A stretch of DNA of 64,000 nucleotides from an uncultured Bacteroides sp. (GTDB lineage: Bacteria; Bacteroidota; Bacteroidia; Bacteroidales; Bacteroidaceae). The stretch's first letter is position 1; each line of letters begins with the position of its first letter. The position numbers were made by a program, and so were the translations under genes. The stretch covers positions 167,498 through 231,497 of the forward strand of contig NZ_CAUFUE010000002.1 of NCBI RefSeq assembly GCF_959029255.1, in the 5' to 3' direction. The notes beneath the pieces are model-generated. The model was given only the letters and a program-made list of their open reading frames with translations. It was not told where the DNA came from and made no database searches. This document shows, piece after piece, positions 44,782 through 56,781 of this stretch.

Positions 44782-45849
44782 TCATTTATACATTCCAATT
44801 CCTCTCTGAGAAGCAATAAATGAACCTCCCACTACCCTCCTGCCTATATAAAACACGGCAGACTGCCCCGGGGCAATAGCAGAAGCTTCCTCCAAAAAGT
44901 GTACTAACAGTCGCCCGTCTTCCAGGCGTTTCACTGTACAAGGGATGGGTTTACTGCGATAACGTATTCTCACCGTCAAGTCTCCACTCCCGAATACTTC
45001 CGCCTCATCTATCAGATTTTCCTGTTCCACCAACATATATTCCGTTTTCAACTGCTCCACATTGCCCAACATAACGGTATTCTTCTGCGGATTAATCTTC
45101 AACACGTATGCCGGTTTGCCAAGTGCAATCTCAAGACCTTTCCGCTGCCCGATGGTGTAGTAAGGAAATCCTTTATGTTCCCCCAACTTCACGCCCTCGG
45201 AATTGACAAACCATCCCGGACCTACTTCCTTATCAATTTCAGGAGAATATGTCTTCAGGAAATCACGATAATCCCCTTTAATAAAGCAGACCTCCATACT
45301 CTCCCCTTCCTCCGCCTTCAGCGTATAACCCTTCTCGCGGAGATACTCTCGTACTTCCAATTTAGTATAAGCCCCCAACGGAAATATACAGCGCCTCAAT
45401 ACATCCTGTCCCAACCTCCACAAGAAATAAGACTGGTCTTTCTTATCATCGTCTCCGGCAACAATATAAATATTATCATTCCTAGTCTCCAAGCGGGTGT
45501 AGTGTCCGGTAGCGATATACCGGCAACCCAACTTATTCGCCCATTCGGTCAGAATGCGGAATTTGAACAACGGGTTACACATCACACAAGGATTCGGTGT
45601 CCGCCCCTGCCTATATTCATCAATAAAATTCTGAACAATAACACTCCGAAAACCTTCCCTTTCATCAGCCATATAGTGTTCAATGCCCATATCTCCGGCA
45701 AGCTGGCGCGCCTCCACCGGTTCGTCTCCCCACACCCACATGGTGAGTCCCACTATCTCATAGCCTTGCTCTTTCAGCATCAAGCAAGTAGCGGTACTGT
45801 CTATACCTCCGCTCATACCAACCAATACTCGTTTTTCGGGTCTGTTCAT
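44782..45849 (-). CDS. mnmA: tRNA-specific 2-thiouridylase MnmA
   Basis: This 355-residue enzyme puts sulfur at U34 of Lys, Glu and Gln tRNAs. It has the PP-loop S-G-G-I-D-S near residue 14, T-P-N-P-C-V-M-C-N with the first catalytic cysteine near 92, and M-E-V-C-F-I with the second near 188. The C-terminal beta domain ends G-M-Y-K. Bacteroides genomes often carry more than one mnmA paralogue. The 1408 bases upstream contain no gene. Confidence 0.94.
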   Translation of the reverse strand: MNRPEKRVLVGMSGGIDSTATCLMLKEQGYEIVGLTMWVWGDEPVEARQLAGDMGIEHYMADEREGFRSVIVQNFIDEYRQGRTPNPCVMCNPLFKFRILTEWANKLGCRYIATGHYTRLETRNDNIYIVAGDDDKKDQSYFLWRLGQDVLRRCIFPLGAYTKLEVREYLREKGYTLKAEEGESMEVCFIKGDYRDFLKTYSPEIDKEVGPGWFVNSEGVKLGEHKGFPYYTIGQRKGLEIALGKPAYVLKINPQKNTVMLGNVEQLKTEYMLVEQENLIDEAEVFGSGDLTVRIRYRSKPIPCTVKRLEDGRLLVHFLEEASAIAPGQSAVFYIGRRVVGGSFIASQRGIGMYK

Positions 45850-46128
45850 TCCTCAGATATTCATTAAATATTCATTACTCCGGTTGCTATCCTTTCTCTG
45901 ACTTCACTATTTTCTTTTCTTCTGTTTTCATTATTATATTAAAAACAATGGGCTTAATGTTCCAAAGGACTGCATCAAATTGCTTTGATTTGCAAAAATA
46001 CATGATTTCGAGGAGAAGAGACAGAAAAGGTATACCTTTTTTGCATGCCTTCACATTATACAGATATATTTCCGCTAGTATTGAATGCTTCCTTTCTATG
46101 TTTTTTGAGCTAAATGGGAATTTAGTTT

Positions 46129-46205
46129 TCACCACGAAGGGCACTGAGTTTCACAGAAGTTTAAATCTTTCACCACGGAGGGCACAGAAGTTTTAATCTT
46201 TTCGA
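46129..46205. repeat. Short dispersed repeat: TTTCACCACGGAGGGCACAGA type, two tandem units
   Basis: Two adjoining variants of the word series T-T-T-C-A-C-C-A-C-G-x-A-G-G-G-C-A-C run into CTTTTCGACGCAATT. The same series starts the composite elements at 46820, 58213-58462 (inverted) and 63950, so this is a short member of that family. Confidence 0.6.
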
Positions 46206-46224
46206 CGCAATTATTGTCTTTTTC

Positions 46225-46285
46225 GGGGGAGAACTTAGCGATTTTTAGGAGAAACTTAGTGATTTTCGGGGGAAAACTTAGCAAA
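46225..46285. repeat. Three-unit array with AACTTAG core (array C)
   Basis: Three units of the form GGGGAGAACTTAGCGATTTT repeat with CTTAG at 46234, 46255 and 46277, steps of 21 and 22 bases. The core resembles the GAACACTTAGTTTT units of array B 160 bases away and keeps nearly the same period. No reading frame runs through it. Confidence 0.7.
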
Positions 46286-46391
46286 ATCGCTTGCTTTCGG
46301 ACTATTTAGACACGATTTTCATGTCCTTGATGCGAAAAATATCACTTATTTATATGCACGAAATGTCTTCTTACTATCTGTTTCCTTGCAT

Positions 46392-46560
46392 GAAACAATG
46401 TGTTCCCTTCATTGGAACAGAGTGTTTTGTTAAGTGAAACAAGTCGTTTCAATAAGGAAAACACTTAGTTTCATAGTAGAGAACACTTAGTTTTAGCCTA
46501 TTGAAACAAAGTGTTTTTACCGCATAAAACAAAGTGTTCAGCGTTGAGAACTAAACAAAT
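46392..46560. repeat. Phased array of eight GAAAC...GTTTC dyads (array B)
   Basis: Units start at 46392, 46414, 46436, 46459, 46481, 46503, 46526 and 46548, so every step is 22 or 23 bases. Examples are GAAACAATGTGTTCCC, GAAACAAGTCGTTTC, GAACACTTAGTTTT and AAAACAAAGTGTTC. A degenerate unit may precede the first. The spacing is about two turns of the helix. It lies in the gene-free stretch 45850-47257. Confidence 0.87.
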
Positions 46561-46803
46561 AGCTTATTTACATAAATGTAAGTACAGGGATGTTTATGAA
46601 GGATGGTATGTGCGTGTGACAGCAGGATGTATGACGAAAGCATCTATCACACGTATCTATCACGGGCTATCATGCTTTGTTCCAGACGCATAGAGCACTT
46701 CCCGTGACAGCATGACGGATGTTTTTCATTTTTAAACTCTTAGTATAATGGAATTTTTCGTTTCCCTTCGGATGATGGCGCAACTAATATAAGTGCAGGG
46801 CGC

Positions 46804-47108
46804 ATAAATGATGATTTTTCTTTCACCACAGAGGACACAGAGGTCACAGAGGTTTTAATTTTTTCGACGCGGATTGGGCGGATTATGCGGATTTTAATTT
46901 TTCAGACGCAGATGACACAGGATGACGTAGATTTTTTTCTTGAGTATCAACAGAGTAAAAAATCAACTTAATCAGCTAAATCCGCGTCGAAAAAATCAGA
47001 GACACAGCGCAGCTTTAAAATCTGCGTCATCTGCGGCATCCGCGTCTGAAAATACCCCATCCGAAGGGAAACCCTGCTCCGGCGCTACGCCGGTAAATCA
47101 TCATTTAT
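46804..47108 (+). mobile_element. MITE-like composite repeat, full copy with terminal inverted repeats
   Basis: This 305-base non-coding element is bounded by the perfect inverted repeat ATAAATGATGATTT (46804-46817) and its complement (47095-47108). Inside are ACCACAGAGGACACAGAGG words, two GACGCGGAT-type segments and a CCGGCGCTACGCCGG hairpin (47079-47093). A second inverted pair, GTTTCCCTTCGGATG (46760-46774) and CATCCGAAGGGAAAC (47058-47072), straddles it. An inverted copy lacking about 45 bases is at 58213-58462. No transposase is present. Confidence 0.72.
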
Positions 47109-47180
47109 AAGGAAACGGGGGGCTTTCTTTTCAAAGCGCTCATGTTTAGTAGTGTTATCTTTCGGGATATCAAATAAAAA

Positions 47181-47233
47181 GAAGGCGTATCGAAATAGAA
47201 TGATAGGGAAGATTTCTATTTCGACACGCCTTC
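47181..47233 (-). terminator. Rho-independent terminator of the PUL 2 operon
   Basis: A 20-bp stem with one mismatch (GAAGGCGTATCGAAATAGAA at 47181-47200) closes a 13-base loop and is followed on the minus strand by T5 and a further T-rich stretch. It lies 25 bases past the beta-galactosidase stop. Confidence 0.9.
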
Positions 47234-47257
47234 GTCATATCTAAACCAACCGGATGA

Positions 47258-50617
<3,360 letters not shown>

Positions 50618-50622
50618 CTATA

Positions 50623-51525
50623 CTATTGGTTATTAGAATACTTAAACGAGCGGGATGGAACTCTTCCGTAGCCTTTCACCAGAATAGAATCCCGGGTTAT
50701 CTCTACAATGGAATAAGCGTTCTGCTTCTCCGTTTCAATCATCCCTTCCTGTGTAATCATAGGAATACCCTTATAGTAACCAAATGCCCCGGCATGATGA
50801 TGTCCGGAGATAACGGCCTTTACGCATGGATACCGGGATATGGTCTCCAGTATTTCCACATTATTCAAAGCCGTAAATTCGCTGAATGGATAAAAAGGAT
50901 GATGTGAAAACACCAGCACGTTATTCTTATTCTTTTCACACTCTGCCAGCAGGTCGTCCAGCCACTCCATTTGTTTCCGGCTGATACCCCCGTTCCATCT
51001 GTAGCCTTGTTTTCCCCCTGTCTGTTTTATCTTATCCAGCATTTCGGTTAACTCTTGTTCTTTTTCAGTTCCATTCACATTGGCATAAGCAGCAACTTCA
51101 TTGGTGTTCAGCATAACAAAAACCCAATTCCCCTTCTTGAACCAATAATATTCAGAAGGCATGTCCAATTGCCGGTAAAGCACAGCATTATCAGTTACTT
51201 CTTTATAGTCGTGATTACCCGTAATGTGATAAACCTTATTATTCAAGCGACAAAGATAAGCTTTTATTGTATTCAAATCACTATTCTTTCTATCAATTAT
51301 GTCGCCCAAATTGATGGTGAACTGTACATTTTCTTCGTTGAAGCAGTTTATACAGGTATCGAGCTTCAGTAGCGCCTCTCTATAAAACCGCATATTCTCT
51401 GAAGGGCAATCCGCATATTGCGTATCGGCAAATATGCCGAATTTCAAAGTTGACATGTCATCCTGTGCCGGTGTACAACTCCACAGTAAACTTATACATA
51501 TAAACAATCCAATAATATTCTTCAT
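50623..51525 (-). CDS. Metallophosphoesterase lipoprotein (Mn-dependent ADP-ribose/CDP-alcohol diphosphatase-like)
   Basis: This 300-residue lipoprotein has lipobox L-W-S-C17, with no acidic surface tag after it, so it is probably periplasmic. Metal-binding motifs are F-A-D-T-Q-Y-A-D near 34, N-L-G-D-I-I-D-R near 73, G-N-H-D-Y near 103, F-S-H-H-P near 205 and G-H-H-H near 240. The order and spacing fit ADPRibase-Mn-like enzymes, which split phosphodiester or diphosphate bonds of nucleotide sugars or CDP-alcohols. It is coupled to the beta-galactosidase gene and downstream of susCD, which points to a phosphate-containing substrate. Confidence 0.88.
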   Translation of the reverse strand: MKNIIGLFICISLLWSCTPAQDDMSTLKFGIFADTQYADCPSENMRFYREALLKLDTCINCFNEENVQFTINLGDIIDRKNSDLNTIKAYLCRLNNKVYHITGNHDYKEVTDNAVLYRQLDMPSEYYWFKKGNWVFVMLNTNEVAAYANVNGTEKEQELTEMLDKIKQTGGKQGYRWNGGISRKQMEWLDDLLAECEKNKNNVLVFSHHPFYPFSEFTALNNVEILETISRYPCVKAVISGHHHAGAFGYYKGIPMITQEGMIETEKQNAYSIVEITRDSILVKGYGRVPSRSFKYSNNQ

Positions 51526-51548
51526 GATATTTTATACTATCGAGGATT

Positions 51549-51623
51549 TTTAGACAGAAGAACAAATAGGAAAACATAGGTTATATCATTTATTGAATAT
51601 GTTCTTTCGTGCTTCTGTCTAAA
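51549..51623. other. Stem-loop between susD and the downstream enzymes of PUL 2
   Basis: A perfect 12-base inverted repeat TTTAGACAGAAG (51549-51560) / CTTCTGTCTAAA (51612-51623) lies in the 112-base gap after susD. It lacks a T-run. In Bacteroides, hairpins at this place often leave susCD mRNA more abundant than that of the enzyme genes. Confidence 0.6.
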
Positions 51624-51637
51624 CAAAATGAGTCAGA

Positions 51638-53383
51638 TTAATTCCATCCCGGATTGTTCGGTTTCAAATCCGGATTTCTCTCTATTTCAACACCCGGTAC
51701 AGGCCACAACATATCTCTGTCGTTAAAGGTACGAGTCATCATTCTCTGCCCGGTTGCTCCGTATACGTCACCGGGAAGTACATCTTTGGCAATGTCCCAA
51801 CGTCGGAGGTCGAACCAGCGATGCCCTTCGGCTATCAGCTCAACGGCTCTTTCATGTTTGATACGTTCGAACACTTCCGCTTTGGTAGTGGCTTTCAACC
51901 ATGCCTTGCCACTATTGATGTCAGGCATATTGGTAGATGGACGCCGGCGCACTTTATTGATATATTCCACAGCGGTAGTTTGGTCGTCCAGTTCATTTTT
52001 ACATTCGGCATACATCAAGTAGACATCTGCCAGGCGAATCAACGGGAAATTGATAGGAGTATCTTCTCTGTCATTGATCGCACCGTTCATATTGCCCACG
52101 GGAACGAACTTCCTGAAAATATAAGATTCTCTTCGATTGGTACCCACACGGATAAATCCGTTCTTTTCATTAGGAGTTTCATTTCGGGCAATCACAAACT
52201 CACATGTTTTAGGAGCTTCATTTACCCACCCGTCATAAGTAGTATAAGGCATAATGATTGTTTGCATCATTCGCGGGTCTCGCTGTTCATACATAGCAAG
52301 CAATTTATCCCTGTTCTCAGGATATGCTTCTATGGCTTCACCACCTTTTGTCAACGTGCATACATAGGTTTTATCTTTCACCTCATTATTGGTGGTGAAG
52401 CCGGGAATCACTTCTTCCCAATCGAAAGGACGGCCGTCTTTATATTCGTACATATCCACTAAAGTCGCGGAAGGAAGCGCAGAAGCCCAGTCACTGCCGT
52501 AAGTTGCACGGTTCCCCATATAAAAAGCGATAGGCATACCGTAATCTTTCCCTACACCACCGGAATTCTGAATAGCAAAAATCATCTCGTCACTTTGATC
52601 ACCTTCTGGCGTAAACAACTTGGTATAATCATTATACAAAGAATAGTTATATCCCTTACCCGACTTGTCCAGAATGATTTCTTCGAAATCCTGCGCAGCC
52701 TTGGTATAATTCTTCATGTACAGATACACCTTTCCACGCAGGGCGTATGCCGCTCCTAATGTAGCACGTCCATATTCGGCAGCCTCCCAGTGCACAGGTA
52801 AGTTATGGGTAATGGCAAAATCCAAATCGTCCAAAATAAACTTCAACACATCTTCTTTCGAGCTTCTGCCTTTTTTCATCGTATTATAATCTTTACTCAA
52901 ATCAACCGTTTCATCATACAAAGGCAGTGCTCCGTAGAAATTATACAGTTCAAAGTAGAACAGAGCACGCATAAATCTGGCTTCAGCCTGAAATTGTGTC
53001 TTCAATTCATCACTCATACTTTGAATTTCGGCTACTTTACGTATCACGAGGTTAGCTCTCATCACACCGTCAAAAAGTGATTGCCACTTATCTTCAACAA
53101 ATCCCGTACGCTCATTGTACACACCTGTAATGACATCTCCGTATGCCTCGGCACCGAAACCAGTACCGATATCAGACATACTGTCAAAAGTAAATTTCAA
53201 CCCGAAAGCAGCATTTACCTGCATGGCAGAGTATACGCCCATCATACCTTGTTTTGCATGCGCCTCCGATTTCCAAAAAATTCCGTCACTAACCTGGTCA
53301 ACCGGATATCTATCCAGTTCATAACAACTGTTCAAGCACATAGATGCCAAAACCGCACCTACCAGCAATTTATATTTTTTCAT
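51638..53383 (-). CDS. SusD/RagB-family outer-membrane glycan-binding lipoprotein (PUL 2)
   Basis: The protein has 581 residues with lipobox L-N-S-C20 and then Y-E-L-D-R-Y-P. The helical framework ends with I-R-L-A-D-V-Y-L-M-Y-A-E, Y-I-N-K-V-R-R-R-P and E-R-A-V-E-L-I-A-E-G-H-R-W-F-D-L-R-R-W near 545, the standard SusD C-terminal signature. It captures the ligand for the SusC encoded 11 bases upstream. Confidence 0.96.
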   Translation of the reverse strand: MKKYKLLVGAVLASMCLNSCYELDRYPVDQVSDGIFWKSEAHAKQGMMGVYSAMQVNAAFGLKFTFDSMSDIGTGFGAEAYGDVITGVYNERTGFVEDKWQSLFDGVMRANLVIRKVAEIQSMSDELKTQFQAEARFMRALFYFELYNFYGALPLYDETVDLSKDYNTMKKGRSSKEDVLKFILDDLDFAITHNLPVHWEAAEYGRATLGAAYALRGKVYLYMKNYTKAAQDFEEIILDKSGKGYNYSLYNDYTKLFTPEGDQSDEMIFAIQNSGGVGKDYGMPIAFYMGNRATYGSDWASALPSATLVDMYEYKDGRPFDWEEVIPGFTTNNEVKDKTYVCTLTKGGEAIEAYPENRDKLLAMYEQRDPRMMQTIIMPYTTYDGWVNEAPKTCEFVIARNETPNEKNGFIRVGTNRRESYIFRKFVPVGNMNGAINDREDTPINFPLIRLADVYLMYAECKNELDDQTTAVEYINKVRRRPSTNMPDINSGKAWLKATTKAEVFERIKHERAVELIAEGHRWFDLRRWDIAKDVLPGDVYGATGQRMMTRTFNDRDMLWPVPGVEIERNPDLKPNNPGWN

Positions 53384-53394
53384 AAGATATCAGT

Positions 53395-56300
53395 TTAAAA
53401 TGAAAGATTAATACCAATAACAGCCTGTTTCATAGCCGGATAGTCTACACCATCCACTTCAGGATCCAAACCGTCATATTTTGTAAATGTAAAGAAGTTC
53501 TCCAAACTGCCATAAATACGGATACGTTCCACCGGCAAAGATGGGAAAGCGGCTTTTGTAAAGCTATAACCCAACTGGATATTCTTAATTTTGAGGAATG
53601 ACCTGTTCTGAATCCAGAAGTCACTAATCAAAGTATTACGATTGTCATTGAACTCCAACAAACGTGGGTATTTAGCTGTACACGGCGTAATGCCTTTGTA
53701 CCAACGGCCATCTGCAATAGTTTTATTCAGTTGGTAACTATGGCGTACGGAAGGACGGAAATAATTATCCAGCCAGTAAGTTTCTACACCCGTAACTCTT
53801 TGCAGAAGGACAGAAAAGTCGAAACCTTTGTAAGCACCACCCAGGTTCAAGCCGAACGTGCACTTCGGAGTAGCACCATTACCGATAATCGTACGGTCTT
53901 CGTCATTGATAACTCCATCATGGTTCAAATCCTTGTATAACAAGTCACCCATCTGAGGAGTATTCGAAGGGAACGTTTTCTTAGGTTTGCCGGTAGCAGG
54001 GTCAATCGGAGTATTATCAATCAACTGCTGTACATACGCAAGGTCGTCATCAGTCTGTACAATGCGGTCTACCACATAACCATATTGAACATTGATAGGA
54101 TAACCTTCTTTAATCATATTGGCATTTGTAATGGCACTCTCATTTCCCTTGAACTTAGTAACTTTATTCTTAAGAAAAGTAACGTTTCCATTTACAAAAT
54201 AAGAGAAGTCTTTAATCTTGTCCTGCCAGCCCAGACTGATTTCCACACCTTTATTCACCACTACACCCGCATTCTGTCTGGGGATGGATGCGTTACCGTT
54301 TACCAACGGAGCAGGAAGGTCAATCAAAATATCTTCCGTTTTTTTATGGAAGTATTCCAGTGTACCGGTCAGACGATTATTCAGAAAACTAAAATCCAGA
54401 CCTGCATTGAAGATTTTAGTCTTTTCCCAAGTCAGGTTACCATTTGGAATAGCCAGCATTGCCAGACCGGTAGCCACATTATTATTCAGTACATAGTTGG
54501 ATGCACCGTACAAGGCTTGTGCGTCGTAGTTGCCTTCAATATCCGCATTCTTACTTCTCAGCGCATTGTTACCCAGCATACCGTAAGAAGCACGCAGTTT
54601 CAAATTACTCAATGAAATCTTTTCTGCCAGCTCTTTGATGAAAGGTTCTTCACTGACTCTCCAAGCAGCAGATGCAGAAGGGAAATATCCCCAACGGTTG
54701 CCTTTCAAGAAGCGGGAAGAGCCGTCGGCACGAAGGTTGGCTTCAACCAAATATTTATCATCCCAGTTCAATTTGATACGGCCAAAGTAAGAGCGCATCA
54801 CCCACTCTACCATATTACCGGAAGAAGATGCCGCACCGGCAGCGCCGTCCAATGCCCCCAACCCCGGATCAATCAAGTCTTGCTTGGTAGTCTTGAACCA
54901 CTTGTAACGGTATAGTTCCTGACTGGCACCGACCATAACACTATAATCCAGTTTGGAAACCTTGTTTTGGTAAGCAGCGGTAATATCCATCAGATAATCA
55001 TTCCACTTATAGTCACTATTCATATAAGAAGTCTTACCGACACCTGTAGACGTAATCGTTTCATTTTGGAAATTCCATTGTTCGATAAACACCGGTTTAG
55101 AATCACTAGTCTTATCGCGGAACATATAGTTGAATGAGCCTGTCAATGTCAATCCTTTGATAGGATTCAGAGTTCCATAGAAACGGGCTTTGACATATCT
55201 GTCCTGATTTTCACCATCTGTTTTGTACAGACGGTAAAGAGGATTGTTAGCAGCATTTTGCGGGTCATCCTCCCCATTATTCGTTGCTCCGAACCGACCA
55301 TCGGAAGTACGGAATATCATACCCGGTGAAGTAGCGGCGGCATACGTAAAAATGTCTTCCATTTTGTCTGTACCCTGTTCAGTAAAGGCCACATATCCAT
55401 TTAAATTAGTTCCGATTTTCAACCAAGGAGCTACATCAACATCCAAGTTGACGCGGGCTTGTGTTTTCTTATAACCGGAGTTCTCCATAACTCCCGGATT
55501 GTCCAAGAAACCAAATGAGGTGTAAAAACGTATCTTTTCCGAACCACCACTAACGGACACGCTGTGGTTATTACTTAATGACGTTTTAAACATGGCATCC
55601 ATCAAATCCGTATTCGGATACTTCAGAGGGTCTTTTCCCGAGTTTTCACGCCATAAATCAATGGAAGTGGTAGAATATGTCGTGGGAAGGTTTGAATTCG
55701 TAAACCCTTCATTTATCAATTCCATATAATCGGCATAATTAGAGACCAAATCAAATGTTTTCCCTACAGACTCCCAAGAAAGATAACCATTATATTCTAC
55801 TTTCACCTTACCCTCTTTACCTGCACGGGTAGTAATCAAAATAACTCCGTTGGCAGCTCTTGAACCGTAGATAGCAGCCGAAGCGGCATCTTTCAAAACA
55901 GAAAGACTTTCGATATCCTGAGGCTGTACACTGTTCAATGAACCTTCCACACCATCAATAATGACAAGCGGAGCCGAATTATTCAATGTGCCTTGACCAC
56001 GAATCATAATAGAAGCAGTATTATCTCCCGGTTTATTTGAGCTGGATGTTACCTGTACACCGGCAGCCATACCCGCCAATCCCTGAGATACATCCGTTAT
56101 CGGACGGCTTTCACTCAAATCAGCCATATTAATGTTGGCAACGGAACCGGTCAGGTTTACCTTCTTTTCAGAGCCATATCCCACCACAACAACCTCTTCC
56201 AACGCCTGTGCATCCTCTTTCAAAATAACCTTCAATTCCGTAAGGTCATCCGTGACTTTTACTTCTTTACTCAGATATCCTATATAAGATATTTGTATTA

Positions 56301-56589
56301 CACTACCAGGGGCAACGTTGAGAAGCGTAAAATTACCATCAATATCGGTAATTACTCCATTGACAGTACCTTTTACAATTACATTGGCACCGATAATAGG
56401 TTCACCGAGTGAATCCACGACTTTCCCCTTGATTGTTTTCTGTTGCATGATACTCGTTACCATGTCAGCATGGGGTGATGTGAAATCATGTCCGGCCGCT
56501 CCTAATGTTCCTGTGGTAATTAAGGCTAACGATGCTCCCAATACTATTTTTTTAGAAAGAGAGCTGTAATGTTTGACATTCCTTTTCAT
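53395..56589 (-). CDS. SusC/RagA TonB-dependent transporter (PUL 2)
   Basis: The protein has 1064 residues: a signal region, a carboxypeptidase-regulatory-like domain (about 52-125, I-K-G-K-V-V-D-S-L-G-E-P), a plug with E-E-V-V-V-V-G-Y-G-S and I-I-D-G-V-E-G, and a barrel ending I-G-I-N-L-S-F. It lacks the STN signalling domain found in the PUL 1 SusC, which agrees with control by the hybrid two-component protein instead of a sigma/anti-sigma pair. It shares a 192-base intergenic region with the divergent alkaline phosphatase gene. Confidence 0.96.
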   Translation of the reverse strand: MKRNVKHYSSLSKKIVLGASLALITTGTLGAAGHDFTSPHADMVTSIMQQKTIKGKVVDSLGEPIIGANVIVKGTVNGVITDIDGNFTLLNVAPGSVIQISYIGYLSKEVKVTDDLTELKVILKEDAQALEEVVVVGYGSEKKVNLTGSVANINMADLSESRPITDVSQGLAGMAAGVQVTSSSNKPGDNTASIMIRGQGTLNNSAPLVIIDGVEGSLNSVQPQDIESLSVLKDAASAAIYGSRAANGVILITTRAGKEGKVKVEYNGYLSWESVGKTFDLVSNYADYMELINEGFTNSNLPTTYSTTSIDLWRENSGKDPLKYPNTDLMDAMFKTSLSNNHSVSVSGGSEKIRFYTSFGFLDNPGVMENSGYKKTQARVNLDVDVAPWLKIGTNLNGYVAFTEQGTDKMEDIFTYAAATSPGMIFRTSDGRFGATNNGEDDPQNAANNPLYRLYKTDGENQDRYVKARFYGTLNPIKGLTLTGSFNYMFRDKTSDSKPVFIEQWNFQNETITSTGVGKTSYMNSDYKWNDYLMDITAAYQNKVSKLDYSVMVGASQELYRYKWFKTTKQDLIDPGLGALDGAAGAASSSGNMVEWVMRSYFGRIKLNWDDKYLVEANLRADGSSRFLKGNRWGYFPSASAAWRVSEEPFIKELAEKISLSNLKLRASYGMLGNNALRSKNADIEGNYDAQALYGASNYVLNNNVATGLAMLAIPNGNLTWEKTKIFNAGLDFSFLNNRLTGTLEYFHKKTEDILIDLPAPLVNGNASIPRQNAGVVVNKGVEISLGWQDKIKDFSYFVNGNVTFLKNKVTKFKGNESAITNANMIKEGYPINVQYGYVVDRIVQTDDDLAYVQQLIDNTPIDPATGKPKKTFPSNTPQMGDLLYKDLNHDGVINDEDRTIIGNGATPKCTFGLNLGGAYKGFDFSVLLQRVTGVETYWLDNYFRPSVRHSYQLNKTIADGRWYKGITPCTAKYPRLLEFNDNRNTLISDFWIQNRSFLKIKNIQLGYSFTKAAFPSLPVERIRIYGSLENFFTFTKYDGLDPEVDGVDYPAMKQAVIGINLSF

Positions 56590-56781
56590 AAGTGTGTTAT
56601 AGATTAGTTATTTGTAACGCTGCAAGTTTACAGCTTTTTATTCCCCGGCATTATTGAAATTGTCCGAAGTAACCATAAAAATTATCCGTGGACATTTTTA
56701 ATAGTATTCAGGAAAATTTTCATAGATAGCCTATTAGTGTAAATCGCTAATATTGCAGTACAAATCAAAACACATCTATTT

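Noticed and set aside
45887..46144. An 85-codon minus-strand frame upstream of mnmA
   Set aside because: It overlaps a dispersed repeat, has no domain or ribosome-binding site, and its residue make-up is that of translated AT-rich non-coding DNA.
46511..46693. A 60-codon plus-strand frame at the end of array B
   Set aside because: It begins inside the repeat array and has no similarity or start signal.
46804..47108. Insertion sequence with transposase
   Set aside because: No reading frame of useful length lies within the element, so it can at most be a non-autonomous element.
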